From positions 868,001 through 932,000 of the forward strand of contig JADJVZ010000011.1 of NCBI GenBank assembly GCA_016716635.1: a stretch of DNA of 64,000 bases, given 5' to 3'. Source of the stretch: Micropruina sp. (lineage in GTDB: Bacteria > Actinomycetota > Actinomycetes > Propionibacteriales > Propionibacteriaceae). Position 1 is the first letter of the stretch; each line of letters begins with the position of its first letter. A model generated the notes under the pieces. The model did not search any database, was not told where the DNA came from, and saw only the letters and a list, made by a program, of their open reading frames with translations. The position numbers and the translations under genes are program-made. Of the stretch, positions 1 to 9,827 are shown in pieces.

Positions 1-1
1 T

Positions 2-1459
2 CGCAAGGGCGCCGTCACGGTCGCCACGAACATGGCCGGCCGCGGTACTGACATCATCCTCGGCGGCAACGTGGAGTTCCTCGCCGACGCCCGCCTGCGC
101 GAGCAGGGCCTCGACCCGGTCGAGCACCCCGACGAGTACGAAGCGGCCTGGCCCAAGGCGCTCGCCGAGCTTGAGGAGCAGGTGGCCAAGGAGCACGAAG
201 AGGTTGTGGGCCTCGGCGGCCTCTGCGTCATCGGCACCGAGCGCCACGAATCCCGCCGTATCGACAACCAGTTGCGCGGTCGTTCCGGTCGCCAAGGTGA
301 TCCCGGTGAAAGCCGTTTCTACCTGAGCCTCGAAGACGACCTGATGCGCCTGTTCAAGTCCGACGTCATCGCGTGGGTGATGCAGGTGTTGAAGGTCCCC
401 GAAGACGTCCCCATTGAGGACAAGCGGGTCAGCAAGGCCGTCCAGAGCGCGCAAGAGCAGGTCGAGGCCCAGAACTTCGAGATCCGTAAGAACGTGCTCA
501 AGTACGACGATGTGATGAACCGTCAGCGGCACGCCATCTACGGCGACCGTCGGCGGGTGCTCGAAGGTACCGACGTCGAGGCGCAGCTGCGCTCGGCGGT
601 CGATCGGGTCGTCGAGCAATACGTCCGTGGCGGCACCGAGGGCTTCGAGGAGGACTGGGACCTCGAGCAGCTGTGGACCAACCTCAACACGCTCTACCCG
701 GTGACGTTGAAGCTGGCCGATTACAACGGCAAGACCACCGTGACCCAAGATGAGCTCGTCGCGGACTTCCTCGCCGACGCGCAGGCCGCCTACGACCGAC
801 GGGAGGCGGAGTTCGGGTCGGACGTCATGCGCCAGCTCGAGCGCTACGTGCTGCTGACAGTGCTGGACCGCAAGTGGCGCGAGCACCTCTACGAGATGGA
901 CTACCTGCGCGAAGGCATCGGCCTTAGGGCGATGGCGCAACGCGATCCGCTGGTGGAGTACCAGCGCGAGGGCGGCCAGATGTTCAACACCATGATGGAA
1001 GCCTTCATGGAAGAGGTCGTGGGGTTCTTGTTCCACAGCCAGGTGCAGGTTCCGGAGCAGCCGCAGGTCGGGCTCCAGGCCGGTGGTCTGCAGACCGCGG
1101 CCGAGCTGCTCTCGGGCCCCGGCGACCCCGACGTGGGCCCCGAGTCAGTCATTGATCCGCCGGAGGACCCCGGCGCGGCGGCGCTCGCGGCGACCCGCCC
1201 CCAAGGCCGCAAGGCCGCCAAGCGGGCAGCGCACCAGTCCAAGGCCGAGGCTGCCGACGTTCCCGCCGCGCCGGTGGAGAAGGGCACCTTCGGGCCGCCC
1301 AAGGCCAAGGCCCTCACCTACTCCGGTCCGTCCGAGTCGGGCGAGGCCGTGAAGACGGGTGCCACGAAGGGCAAGGTCGTGGAGGAGAAGGTCGGGCGCA
1401 ACGATCCGTGCCCCTGCGGCTCGGGCAAGAAGTACAAGCTGTGCCACGGGGCCAAGTAG
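2..1459 (+). CDS. secA: Preprotein translocase ATPase SecA, C-terminal part (5' partial)
   Basis: This is the last 485 codons of SecA, the ATPase that drives proteins through the SecYEG channel at the inner face of the membrane. The frame is open from base 2, so the true start lies outside the window. The visible part begins in the second nucleotide-binding domain with VATNMAGRGTDI, followed by the helicase-type arginine motif QLRGRSGRQGDPGE. The helical wing and scaffold domains follow, then an Ala/Pro/Lys-rich linker. It ends with the zinc-binding SEC-C motif (CPCGSGKKYKLCHG) that in the family contacts SecB or ribosomes. The intact SEC-C end and usual linker suggest the housekeeping SecA1 rather than a tail-less SecA2. 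A DUF6912 gene follows after 10 bases. Confidence 0.97.
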   Translation, partial: RKGAVTVATNMAGRGTDIILGGNVEFLADARLREQGLDPVEHPDEYEAAWPKALAELEEQVAKEHEEVVGLGGLCVIGTERHESRRIDNQLRGRSGRQGDPGESRFYLSLEDDLMRLFKSDVIAWVMQVLKVPEDVPIEDKRVSKAVQSAQEQVEAQNFEIRKNVLKYDDVMNRQRHAIYGDRRRVLEGTDVEAQLRSAVDRVVEQYVRGGTEGFEEDWDLEQLWTNLNTLYPVTLKLADYNGKTTVTQDELVADFLADAQAAYDRREAEFGSDVMRQLERYVLLTVLDRKWREHLYEMDYLREGIGLRAMAQRDPLVEYQREGGQMFNTMMEAFMEEVVGFLFHSQVQVPEQPQVGLQAGGLQTAAELLSGPGDPDVGPESVIDPPEDPGAAALAATRPQGRKAAKRAAHQSKAEAADVPAAPVEKGTFGPPKAKALTYSGPSESGEAVKTGATKGKVVEEKVGRNDPCPCGSGKKYKLCHGAK

Positions 1460-1469
1460 CGCCTCGCTC

Positions 1470-1934
1470 ATGGCACTGCTCTACGTTCCGCTGACCCCCG
1501 AACGCCTCGCCGCCTGGCAGGCGGCGGGGGCGCTGGATGGGGCCTCGGTCCACGTCGCGTCACCGTCCTACCTGGCGGCCTTCGACTTGGACGACCCCGA
1601 GTCGGAAGACACCGAGTTTCAGTTGTTGGGCGTGGCATCCCTCGCCTCCCTGCTGCTCGGTCCGGGTCGGCTGGTGGCCGTGGTGGAGGGTGTTGCGGCT
1701 GCGACATCGGACGACTTCGGTCGGACGACCGCCGCCCGCCTGCCGTGGACGGCCGTCACCGCCGTTTTCGCGGATGATGCGGACGGCCGCGCGGCTGCGG
1801 AGGCCCTCCACGGGCAACTCGCCGAGGGCGATCTCGATGCCGCCTGGGGACGTCCGGACGTGATCGAACTGCTGGAGGGACACCAACTCGGATGGTTCGG
1901 GCCTACTGAGATTGGGCTCCTGCTGGAACACTAG
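1470..1934 (+). CDS. DUF6912 family protein
   Basis: This 154-residue protein begins MALLYVPLTPERLAAW and matches my recollection of the actinobacterial DUF6912 family, whose members open with a strand reading YVPLT. No catalytic motif, signal peptide or membrane segment is visible, and no function is known to me. The ATG at 1470 was chosen over an in-frame upstream codon at 1359 because the upstream extension overlaps secA and is arginine-rich out-of-frame noise. It lies 10 bases after secA and 5 bases before ku, so co-transcription with both is likely. Confidence 0.75.
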   Translation: MALLYVPLTPERLAAWQAAGALDGASVHVASPSYLAAFDLDDPESEDTEFQLLGVASLASLLLGPGRLVAVVEGVAAATSDDFGRTTAARLPWTAVTAVFADDADGRAAAEALHGQLAEGDLDAAWGRPDVIELLEGHQLGWFGPTEIGLLLEH

Positions 1935-1939
1935 GCGGC

Positions 1940-2785
1940 ATGCCTAGGTCCTTGTGGAAGGGTGCCGTCTCGTTCGGCCTCATCACCATCCCCGTGAAGC
2001 TCTACTCCGCGACGGAGGAGAAAGACGTTTCTTTCCGTCAGGTGCACCCCGACGACGGCGGGCGCATCAAGTACAAGCGGGTCTGCGAGATCTGCGGCAA
2101 AGAGATCCCCTTCACCGAAATCGCGAAGGGCTACGAGACCGCGGACGGTCGCGTGGTGATCTTGGAGAAGTCCGATTTCGAGAACTTGCCGCTCCCCAGC
2201 GCCAAGGCCATCGACATCGTCCAGTTCGTGAGCGAGGACGAGATCGATCCGGCCTCCTACGACAAGGCCTATTACCTGGAGGCCGACGGGCCGGGGGCCA
2301 AGCCGTACGCGCTGCTCCGCCAGGCGCTCGCGAACTCGGGGAAGGCTGCCGTCGTGAAGGTCGCGGTGCGGACGCGCGAGTCGCTGGCGTTGATCTACGC
2401 CAAGGGCGACTGCCTTATGTTGCACACGATGCTGTGGCCCGACGAGGTGCGTCAGCCGGACTTCCTGGCGCCGACGCCAGAGGTCAAGGTGACCGATGCC
2501 GAGGTGGCCATGGCGCAGATGTTCATCGACCAACTCAGCGGCACCTTCGATCCCACCCAATACACCGACTCCTATCGAGAGGCGCTGGAGGCGGTGGTCC
2601 AGAGCAAGCTCTCCGGGATGCCGGTGGCTGAAGGCGAATCCGAGGCGGCCAAGCCCGCCGACGTGGTCGACCTGGTGGCGGCGCTGCGCGCCTCCGTCGA
2701 GGCCGCCAAAGCGCGCCGCGAAGCCGCCTCTCAGGCCCCCGGGGGCAATTCTGCGCCACCGGCCGCGAAGGGGTTGGCCAGCTGA
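1940..2785 (+). CDS. ku: Non-homologous end-joining protein Ku
   Basis: Bacterial Ku is a homodimeric ring that binds DNA double-strand ends and recruits LigD. The 281 residues begin MPRSLWKGAVSFGLI, the classic Ku opening, and continue with IPVKLYSATEEKDVSF, the CEICGK segment and the beta-barrel core. An Ala/Arg-rich tail follows after about residue 250, the position of the variable C-terminal extension that contacts DNA or LigD. The length is normal for the family. It starts 5 bases after the DUF6912 gene. No ATP-dependent LigD ligase is in the window, but a stand-alone LigD-type polymerase lies at 28903-29826. Confidence 0.96.
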   Translation: MPRSLWKGAVSFGLITIPVKLYSATEEKDVSFRQVHPDDGGRIKYKRVCEICGKEIPFTEIAKGYETADGRVVILEKSDFENLPLPSAKAIDIVQFVSEDEIDPASYDKAYYLEADGPGAKPYALLRQALANSGKAAVVKVAVRTRESLALIYAKGDCLMLHTMLWPDEVRQPDFLAPTPEVKVTDAEVAMAQMFIDQLSGTFDPTQYTDSYREALEAVVQSKLSGMPVAEGESEAAKPADVVDLVAALRASVEAAKARREAASQAPGGNSAPPAAKGLAS

Positions 2786-2824
2786 TCGTTCGGCCACTCA
2801 ACGTTTCGACGCGAAATGTTGTGG

Positions 2825-2830
2825 CACAAT
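2825..2830 (+). promoter_or_regulatory. Candidate -10 box for a leaderless pruA transcript
   Basis: CACAAT ends six bases before the ATG at 2837, and no purine-rich Shine-Dalgarno sequence lies between. The same hexamer occurs seven bases before the start of the convergent DUF2505 gene. A -35 box is not obvious. Confidence 0.4.
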
Positions 2831-2836
2831 CGTCAC

Positions 2837-4465
2837 ATGAGCGCCATGACTAGCGTCCCTGTCCCCATCAACGAGCCCGTGAAGAGCTACGCGCCGGGCA
2901 GCCCGGAACGGGCCGAACTCACGAGCGCCATCGCCTCCTTCTTGGACGCGGGCCCGGTCGAGCTCACCGGCAACTACGCCGGCGTCCGGCGCCCCGGGCG
3001 CGGCACCGCGCGTTACGACGTCACCATGGCGTCGGATCATCAGCAGGTGCTCGGGCACGTCCAGGCGGCCAACGACGCCGACATGCACGAGGCCGTCGCC
3101 GGCGCGGTGGCGGCGGGTGCGGCGTGGGCCGACGTGCCGTTCCGCGAGAAGGCCGCGATCTTCCTGCGCGCCGCCGACCTGCTCGCCGGTCCGTACCGCG
3201 CCCGGATCAACGCCGCCACGATGCTTGGCCAGGGCAAGACGCCGCAGCAGGCTGAGATCGACTCCGCGTGCGAGCTCATCGACTTCCTGCGGTTCAACGT
3301 CGCCTACGCCGAGCGCATCTTTGCCGATCAGCCCCTGAGCGTGGCCGGCGTGTGGAACCAGATGGACTACCGCCCGCTCGGCGGTTTCGTCTACGCCGTG
3401 ACGCCGTTCAACTTCACCGCCATCGCGGGCAACCTGCCGACCTCGGCCGCCCTCATGGGCAACCCGGTGGTTTGGAAGCCGTCCCTGACCCAGCAACTAG
3501 CCTCGCACGTCTTCATGGAGGTGCTGGAGAAGGCCGGCCTTCCCGCCGACGTCATCACGATGGTCCCGGGCCATGGCGCCGCCCTCTCGGACGTGGTGCT
3601 GGCCAGCCCCGATCTGGCTGGCATCCACTTCACCGGCTCCACCCGGGTCTTCCAGGGGCTGTGGTCCCATGTGGGCGCCAACATCGCCTCCTACAAGTCC
3701 TACCCGCGGCTCGTGGGGGAGACCGGCGGCAAGGACTTCGTCCTGGCCCACCCCTCCGCTGATCCCGACGCGGTCGTGACGGCCCTCGTCCGGGGCGCCT
3801 TCGAATACTCCGGCCAGAAGTGTTCCGCCGCCAGCCGCGCCTATCTGCCCAAGAGCTTGTGGCTGAAGATCCGCGACCAACTGATCGAGGAGACCAATGG
3901 GCTCAAGGTGGGCGATGTGCGGGACTTCTCCAACTTCACCTCGGCCGTCATCGACGAGCGGGCCTTCGACCGCCTCGCCGGGGCCATCGAGCAGGCCCGC
4001 GGGTCGGGCGCGGCGATCCTCGCCGGCGGCACTTACGACAAGTCGCAGGGCTGGTTCGTCCGTCCGACATTGGTGCAAAGCGATGATCCGACCAATGACA
4101 TCTTCGTGACCGAATACTTCGGGCCGCTCCTTGGCATCTTCGTCTACGACGACGCCGACTTCGATGCGGTGTTGAAGCTCATCGATTCAGCGTCGCCGTA
4201 CGCGCTCACGGGCGCGGTGTTGGCCACGGATCGCGCGGCGATCCAGCAAGCGTCGCAGGCGCTGCGCCAGACCGCGGGCAACTTCTACATCAACGACAAG
4301 CCAACCGGGGCCGTCGTCGGACAACAACCCTTCGGGGGCGGTCGCGCCTCCGGAACGAACGACAAGGCAGGCTCAATGTGGAACCTGATCCGCTGGACGT
4401 CACCGCGTGTCATCAAGGAGACCTTCGTCTCCCCAACCAGCACGGGTTACCCACACATGCTGTGA
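2837..4465 (+). CDS. pruA: L-glutamate gamma-semialdehyde (1-pyrroline-5-carboxylate) dehydrogenase
   Basis: PruA oxidises glutamate semialdehyde, formed from pyrroline-5-carboxylate, to glutamate with NAD+, the second step of proline catabolism. The 542-residue protein has the aldehyde dehydrogenase fold. Visible parts are the Rossmann segment with VTPFNFTAIAGN, the catalytic glutamate region VGETGGKDF, the nucleophile region GQKCSAASRAYLP and the C-terminal PFGGGRASGTNDKAGS loop. Length and these motifs fit the stand-alone enzyme. No proline dehydrogenase gene is in the window. The start at 2837 is preferred to 2816 because of the -10 box just upstream; 2846 is also possible. A glutamate dehydrogenase lies 600 bases downstream. 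Confidence 0.93.
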   Translation: MSAMTSVPVPINEPVKSYAPGSPERAELTSAIASFLDAGPVELTGNYAGVRRPGRGTARYDVTMASDHQQVLGHVQAANDADMHEAVAGAVAAGAAWADVPFREKAAIFLRAADLLAGPYRARINAATMLGQGKTPQQAEIDSACELIDFLRFNVAYAERIFADQPLSVAGVWNQMDYRPLGGFVYAVTPFNFTAIAGNLPTSAALMGNPVVWKPSLTQQLASHVFMEVLEKAGLPADVITMVPGHGAALSDVVLASPDLAGIHFTGSTRVFQGLWSHVGANIASYKSYPRLVGETGGKDFVLAHPSADPDAVVTALVRGAFEYSGQKCSAASRAYLPKSLWLKIRDQLIEETNGLKVGDVRDFSNFTSAVIDERAFDRLAGAIEQARGSGAAILAGGTYDKSQGWFVRPTLVQSDDPTNDIFVTEYFGPLLGIFVYDDADFDAVLKLIDSASPYALTGAVLATDRAAIQQASQALRQTAGNFYINDKPTGAVVGQQPFGGGRASGTNDKAGSMWNLIRWTSPRVIKETFVSPTSTGYPHML

Positions 4466-4476
4466 GGCCGCAGCTC

Positions 4477-4938
4477 TCAGGCGCGGTCGGCCAAGTATTC
4501 GGCGCCGACCTCTTCGGTGAGTTCGACAGAGTCGATGACGAGGGGCGCCGCTTGAGCTTCGAGCACCGCGCCGAGCAGGGGGATAGCCACCTTCAGCACC
4601 CCTTGGTAGGTCGCGGACGACGACGTCTCACCGTGGGCGGTCACGACGATCTTGCCGTGGTACGTGGCCGGAACCCCGGTGACCGTGGCCACGTGGGTCG
4701 CCTCAAGGCCCTCCCACGTGATGACCTCTGTCATATGCAACGTGGGTCCGACAAACCGCTCAACCGCCGAAGGCGAGGCGAAGGTTCGGGTCAACGTCAC
4801 GGCCGGGCCCTCGACCGCGACCGAGTTTTCCAAGGCTCCGACCCGCTCACCGGCGCGTTCCCAGAAGGTGCCGTCGCCCAGCATGGCGGCGACCGCGTCC
4901 GGGGGCGCGGCAAAGGTGATCACGGTGTGTAGCTCCAT
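4477..4938 (-). CDS. DUF2505 domain-containing protein
   Basis: This 153-residue protein resembles the actinobacterial DUF2505 family. It has a START/SRPBCC-like layout: an opening strand MELHTVITFAAPPDAVAAML, a middle beta-rich part and a long C-terminal helix with VIDSVELTEEVGAEYL. The family probably binds a hydrophobic ligand, but none is known. It converges on pruA with 11 bases between stops and diverges from gdh. Its start has no Shine-Dalgarno sequence. Instead CACAAT at 4946-4951 ends seven bases upstream, consistent with a leaderless transcript. Confidence 0.8.
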   Translation of the reverse strand: MELHTVITFAAPPDAVAAMLGDGTFWERAGERVGALENSVAVEGPAVTLTRTFASPSAVERFVGPTLHMTEVITWEGLEATHVATVTGVPATYHGKIVVTAHGETSSSATYQGVLKVAIPLLGAVLEAQAAPLVIDSVELTEEVGAEYLADRA

Positions 4939-4945
4939 GGCGCCT

Positions 4946-4951
4946 ATTGTG
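4946..4951 (-). promoter_or_regulatory. Candidate -10 box for the DUF2505 gene
   Basis: On the minus strand CACAAT ends seven bases before the ATG. A TTGCGT at 4967-4972, 15 bases further upstream, could serve as a -35 box. Confidence 0.45.
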
Positions 4952-5013
4952 CCCGGAAACCCCCTGACGCAAGTGCAGGGGCGCGCTCACAACCATGGCG
5001 CTCATGCCGGGGC

Positions 5014-5019
5014 TAGAGT
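5014..5019 (+). promoter_or_regulatory. Candidate -10 box for gdh
   Basis: TAGAGT fits the actinobacterial TAnnnT consensus. It would give a 5' untranslated region of about 35 bases before the ATG at 5062, which has a GAACGAGGA ribosome-binding site. Confidence 0.4.
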
Positions 5020-5061
5020 CATGCCAGAACCACTGGCGCGGTGACGAACGAGGAACCCTCC

Positions 5062-8000
5062 ATGACCCGTGAAACTGAGGCTCACAAGGCCGACCGCACG
5101 TTTGATCCCAGAGCTGACCACTCCTATGGGGTGCCTGGCACGGCGGATGCCCGCGTCTTCGAGGCGTATTACGGCGAAGCGAACACCGACGAGACCGCGG
5201 GTCGGCCCCGTGAGCAGCTTGAGGCGCTCGTCCGCTCGCACGTCGCGGTGGCGCACCAACGACGGCCGCACGAAATCTTGTTGAGGGTGCTCACCCCGTC
5301 CGATCTGAGCGAGGGGATCGGCGCTGGCGGCAGCACGTTGGTCCAAATCGTGACCGACGATCGTCCGTTCTTGGTGTCCACGGTCACGATGCTGACCGGT
5401 CGCGAGGGCTGGACCGTCCGTGGGGTCTTCCATCCGCGCCTGTTGGCGGTGCGTCGGGATGGCGAGCTTGTCGCCATTCACGAGAGCGCGGATGCCGTCG
5501 AGGAGTCGTGGATCAGCCTCGAGGTCTTCCCACCCCTGGGCACCCCGGCTGCAGACCTGGCCCATCACCTGGAGACGACGCTCCGATCTGGACTTGAGGC
5601 CGTGATGCAGTCGGCCGCGGACTTTGAACCGATGAGGGCCGTGGTCGGCGACGTCGTCGAGGGGCTTGATTCCAACCCGCAGCCGGTTTCGCCGCAGGTG
5701 GTGCGGGGCGCGATCGATCTGCTGCGCTGGATGGCCAAGGGCCACTTCCTGTTCTTGGGGTACCACGAGTTTCGGTATGCCCGGGGACGCTTCACCCCGG
5801 TTCCCGGAACCGGGCTGGGCATTCTGCATGCCCTTCCGGAGGATCGCTTCGACGCTGATCCGACCCGCGAGGGTGGGCTCTTGGTGATCACGAAAGACTC
5901 GGCAAAGTCCACGGTCAACCGTGACGCGTACCTCGACTATGTCGCCGCCCGGATCTACGACAACCGCGGTCGGATGATCGGGGAGCACCGGTTCGTGGGG
6001 CTCTGGACCCAGTCCGCCTATGCCGAGTCGGTCCAGCGGGTGCCGCTGCTGGGAGAAAAGGCCAAGGAGCTGATGGCTCGGTCCGGCTACGACTTGCAGG
6101 ATCACGCCGGTCGCACCTTCTGGCAAGCGGTCGAATCGCATCCTCGCGATGAGCTGTTCCAGGCCGACGTCGAGGAGTTGTATCCGACCCTCGTCCGCGT
6201 CGCGGCCCTGGCCGAGCACAGGCAGGTACGCCTCTTCGTCCGCCAGGGCGGCTACGGGCGATTCCTGACGTGCCTGGTCTACCTGCCCCGCGACCGGTAC
6301 ACCACTGAGACCAGGCGCCGGATCCAAGACGTCCTGATGCGCGAATTCGACGGGCTTTCCCTCACCTATCAGGCCTCGGTCACCGAATCGATGCTGGCTC
6401 GGTTGTACTTCGTGCTGCGCCGCCGGGACGACGAACCGGTGCCGGCAGCAGAGCTGGTGAGGGCGGTCGAGGCCAAGATCGCCGAGGCCACCCGCGGCTG
6501 GGACGACAACTTCAACGAAGCCGCAGCGGACCTGCGGAGCGAAGAGCGCGGGGTCGAGTTCGGCGAGGCGTATGAGTCCGCCTACACCCCCACGGAGGCT
6601 GTGGCCGACCTGCGGCAGATGAACGCCCTCCAGGGCCCGGACGATCTGCGCTACGCCGCGGGGCTCACCGAGGACGATGACCCGGCGGACATTCGCCTGA
6701 AGGTGTTCGTCGCGCGACCCACATCCTTGGCGGACGTCCTGCCACACCTCAGCACCTTGGGCGTCGAAGTGGTCGACGAGCGTCCCTTCGTGGTCGATCT
6801 CCGCGGCAAGACCGTGCACGTCTACGAGTTTGGACTGCGGATCCCCGGTGGCCGGGGTGCCGCGACCGGGTGGACGGACGCGACCAAGAAGCGCTTCTTC
6901 GAAGCCTTCCGCGCCTCGTACTCGGGCGCCGCGCACGCCGGGCAAATGAACCGGCTGGTGCTCGCCGCCGGGCTGACGTGGCGCCAGGTCTCGTGGCTGC
7001 GGGCGATCTCGCGCTACCTGCAGCAACTGGGAACGACCTACTCGATGCAATACATCGCGGCGGCGCTCAACGACAACCCACCGCTGGCGCGACGCCTGGT
7101 TCAGGCCTTCGAGACCCGCTTCGATCCGTCGCTCGGCTTAGACGTCGAGGACCGCCAGCTCGCGTTCGCAGATCAGCTCGGCGAGTTGGAGTCGGAGTTG
7201 GCGGGTGTCGCGAGCCTGGACCACGATCGGATCTTCCGCACTTACATCGCGGTGCTTCGCGCGATGGTTCGGACCAACGCGTTCGCCGCCGATCAGCCGG
7301 CGCTCGCTTTTAAAGTGTTCCCCCGTCTGCTCGAGATGGCGCCGGAACCCCGTCCGCAGTTCGAGGTGTTCGTCTACAGCACCCGCGTCCAGGGTCTCCA
7401 CCTGCGCTTCGGCCGCGTGGCCCGCGGCGGCCTGCGCTGGTCGGATCGCCGCGAGGATTTCCGCACCGAGATTTTGGGCTTGGTCAAGGCCCAGATGGTG
7501 AAGAACACGGTCATCGTTCCGGTCGGCGCCAAGGGCGGCTTCGTGCCCCAGTCGCTGCCGGATCCCAGTCAGGACCGCTCGGGGTGGCTGGCCGAGGGCA
7601 TCGCTTGCTACCGACTCTTCGTGTCGTCGCTGTTGAGCGTGACGGACAACATTGTGGAAGGTCGGACCATCGGCCCCAAGGACGTCATTCGCTACGACGG
7701 CGACGATCCGTACCTCGTGGTGGCCGCAGACAAGGGCACGGCGACCTTCTCCGACATCGCCAACGAGATTTCCGTCGGCCGCGACTTCTGGCTGCATGAC
7801 GCGTTCGCCTCGGGTGGTTCGGCGGGGTATGACCACAAGAAGATGGGAATCACCGCACGCGGCGCCTGGGAGTCGGTCAAGCGACACTTCCGCGAGATGG
7901 GTGTCGACTGCCAGACCACCGACTTCACCTGCGCCGGCATCGGCGACATGGCCGGGGACGTGTTCGGCAACGGCATGCTGCTGAGCCGACACATTCGGCT

Positions 8001-9825
8001 GGTCGCGGCCTTCAACCACGCCCACGTCTTCTTGGATCCCAACCCTGATGCTGCCACCTCGTTCGTCGAGCGGGAGCGGCTGTTCAACCTGCCGCGTTCG
8101 TCGTGGTCCGACTACGACGCCTCGCTGATTTCGGCTGGCGGCGGAATCTACCCCCGCTCCGCAAAATCGGTGCCGATCACGCCAGAGGTTCGGGCGGCGC
8201 TGGGGCTGGCCGACGACGTGATCGCGATGACCCCCGCGCAGGTCATCAACGCCATCCTCAAGGCCCCCGTCGACCTTTTGTGGAACGGCGGGATCGGAAC
8301 GTACGTCAAGGCGGCCGCCGAGACGAACTCCGAGGCGGGAGATCGTGCCAACGATGCCGTCCGCGTCAATGGTGGCGAGGTTCGCGCCGCCTGCGCGGGT
8401 GAGGGCGGCAACCTTGGGTGGACCCAGGCCGGACGCGTCGAATACGCCCTCAAGGGCGGACGGATCAATACCGACTTCATCGACAACTCCGCGGGGGTCG
8501 ACACGTCAGATCACGAGGTCAACATCAAGATCCTGCTGCAGCGCGAGCTCGCCGCCGGACGCCTGACCCTCGCGGATCGGGACGTGCTCTTGGCCTCCAT
8601 GACCGACGAGGTGGCGGCCTTGGTGCTCTCCCACAACATCGATCAGAACGTAGCGCTGGCGAACTCGATGTTCCGGGCGCACGAGCTGGCCGAGGCCGAC
8701 GAGAGTTGGATGCGCAAGCTCGAGTCGCTCGGGCTGCTGGATCGGCGCCTGGAGTCCTTGCCCAGTTCCGCGGAGCTGCGCGCGCGGCAGGCGTCGGGCC
8801 GGGGCCTCACGTGTCCGGAGAAGGCGACCATCCTGGCCTATACCAAGATCGCCCTCAAGGACATGGTGCTGGCCACCGATCTACCCGAGGATCCGTTCTT
8901 GGCAGACCGCCTGGTGACCTACTTCCCGAAGCCACTCCGCGAGCGGTACGCCGACGTCATGCCCGCCCACCCGTTGGCCCGCGAGATCATCACGACGGTT
9001 GCGGTGAACCGCTTCGTCAACAGCCAAGGCGCCACGGCGATCCACCGGTTGACGCTCGAAACGGGGGCGGCGATCACCGACATCATCCGCGCCCAGTTGG
9101 CCGCCCGCTCGATCTTCGCCGTGGGACGCTCGGAGGTCGCGCTCAGCCGCTTGAACGCGCTGGACGCCGCGCTCGTCACGGAACTGCGCATGGAACTGCG
9201 ACGCCTCGTCGAACGGGCGACGCGCTGGTTGGCTGTGACCAAGCGTCCGCCGCTCGACATCCGGGCGACCATCGACCGCTACGCCGACGGGGTGGGCCGG
9301 GTCCGCGCGTCCATGCCGGCGATGCTGACCTCACGCGAGCAGGCACACGTTGCCTCCGATGTGGCTGCCTGGACCGCGGCGGGAGCCTCCGAGGAGTTAG
9401 CCCTGGAGTTCGCCGAGGCCAACTACGCCCACACCGCGCTGGGGGTCGTGGCGGTCGCGCAGCGCCTTGGCGTGGACGAGGTTGAGGCGGCGCGCGTCCA
9501 CGGGGGACTCGCCGAACGCATCGGCCTGGACGTCATGACCCGCCAGGTGGTGGCGTTGCCGCAGGAGGAGCGCTGGGCCACGATGGCGCGCGCGGCTCTG
9601 CGCGACGACCTGCTGGGCGTCCACTCGGAGCTCACCGCCGAGGCCATCAAAGTGGCGGGGATCATCGACAACGGCGCCGGCACCGCGGACGCGTGGCTCG
9701 CGGGCATGCCAGGGGCCGCGGAGCGCATCGCCACGCTGAGCCAGGTCTGCCAGGGCACCCCCGACATCGCCCGCATGAGCGTGGGGCTACGGATCGTCCG
9801 ATCCCTGCTGCCGGCTGGGGAGTGA
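5062..9825 (+). CDS. gdh: NAD-specific glutamate dehydrogenase, large (180-kDa) class
   Basis: This 1587-residue enzyme deaminates glutamate to 2-oxoglutarate and ammonia with NAD+ and belongs to the very large GDH class. It has a long N-terminal half with ACT-like regulatory segments. The catalytic core lies in the second half, marked by GGLRWSDRREDFRTEILGL, the lysine-rich KAQMVKNTVIVPVGAKGGF and the later NGGIGTYVKA. A C-terminal helical tail of about 400 residues follows. The ATG at 5062 was chosen over a GTG at 5041 because GAACGAGGA sits eight bases before it. The PHP gene is translationally coupled behind. In mycobacteria this class is inhibited by the FHA protein GarA, a PknG substrate; a PknG-like operon lies at 16150-27732. 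Confidence 0.95.
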   Translation: MTRETEAHKADRTFDPRADHSYGVPGTADARVFEAYYGEANTDETAGRPREQLEALVRSHVAVAHQRRPHEILLRVLTPSDLSEGIGAGGSTLVQIVTDDRPFLVSTVTMLTGREGWTVRGVFHPRLLAVRRDGELVAIHESADAVEESWISLEVFPPLGTPAADLAHHLETTLRSGLEAVMQSAADFEPMRAVVGDVVEGLDSNPQPVSPQVVRGAIDLLRWMAKGHFLFLGYHEFRYARGRFTPVPGTGLGILHALPEDRFDADPTREGGLLVITKDSAKSTVNRDAYLDYVAARIYDNRGRMIGEHRFVGLWTQSAYAESVQRVPLLGEKAKELMARSGYDLQDHAGRTFWQAVESHPRDELFQADVEELYPTLVRVAALAEHRQVRLFVRQGGYGRFLTCLVYLPRDRYTTETRRRIQDVLMREFDGLSLTYQASVTESMLARLYFVLRRRDDEPVPAAELVRAVEAKIAEATRGWDDNFNEAAADLRSEERGVEFGEAYESAYTPTEAVADLRQMNALQGPDDLRYAAGLTEDDDPADIRLKVFVARPTSLADVLPHLSTLGVEVVDERPFVVDLRGKTVHVYEFGLRIPGGRGAATGWTDATKKRFFEAFRASYSGAAHAGQMNRLVLAAGLTWRQVSWLRAISRYLQQLGTTYSMQYIAAALNDNPPLARRLVQAFETRFDPSLGLDVEDRQLAFADQLGELESELAGVASLDHDRIFRTYIAVLRAMVRTNAFAADQPALAFKVFPRLLEMAPEPRPQFEVFVYSTRVQGLHLRFGRVARGGLRWSDRREDFRTEILGLVKAQMVKNTVIVPVGAKGGFVPQSLPDPSQDRSGWLAEGIACYRLFVSSLLSVTDNIVEGRTIGPKDVIRYDGDDPYLVVAADKGTATFSDIANEISVGRDFWLHDAFASGGSAGYDHKKMGITARGAWESVKRHFREMGVDCQTTDFTCAGIGDMAGDVFGNGMLLSRHIRLVAAFNHAHVFLDPNPDAATSFVERERLFNLPRSSWSDYDASLISAGGGIYPRSAKSVPITPEVRAALGLADDVIAMTPAQVINAILKAPVDLLWNGGIGTYVKAAAETNSEAGDRANDAVRVNGGEVRAACAGEGGNLGWTQAGRVEYALKGGRINTDFIDNSAGVDTSDHEVNIKILLQRELAAGRLTLADRDVLLASMTDEVAALVLSHNIDQNVALANSMFRAHELAEADESWMRKLESLGLLDRRLESLPSSAELRARQASGRGLTCPEKATILAYTKIALKDMVLATDLPEDPFLADRLVTYFPKPLRERYADVMPAHPLAREIITTVAVNRFVNSQGATAIHRLTLETGAAITDIIRAQLAARSIFAVGRSEVALSRLNALDAALVTELRMELRRLVERATRWLAVTKRPPLDIRATIDRYADGVGRVRASMPAMLTSREQAHVASDVAAWTAAGASEELALEFAEANYAHTALGVVAVAQRLGVDEVEAARVHGGLAERIGLDVMTRQVVALPQEERWATMARAALRDDLLGVHSELTAEAIKVAGIIDNGAGTADAWLAGMPGAAERIATLSQVCQGTPDIARMSVGLRIVRSLLPAGE

Positions 9826-9827
9826 GC

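Noticed and set aside
5002..7050. 682-codon open frame antisense to the glutamate dehydrogenase gene
   Set aside because: It is a mirror of strong coding bias in high-GC DNA. The plus-strand frame has clear family motifs; this one is Arg/Gly/His-rich with no recognisable domain.
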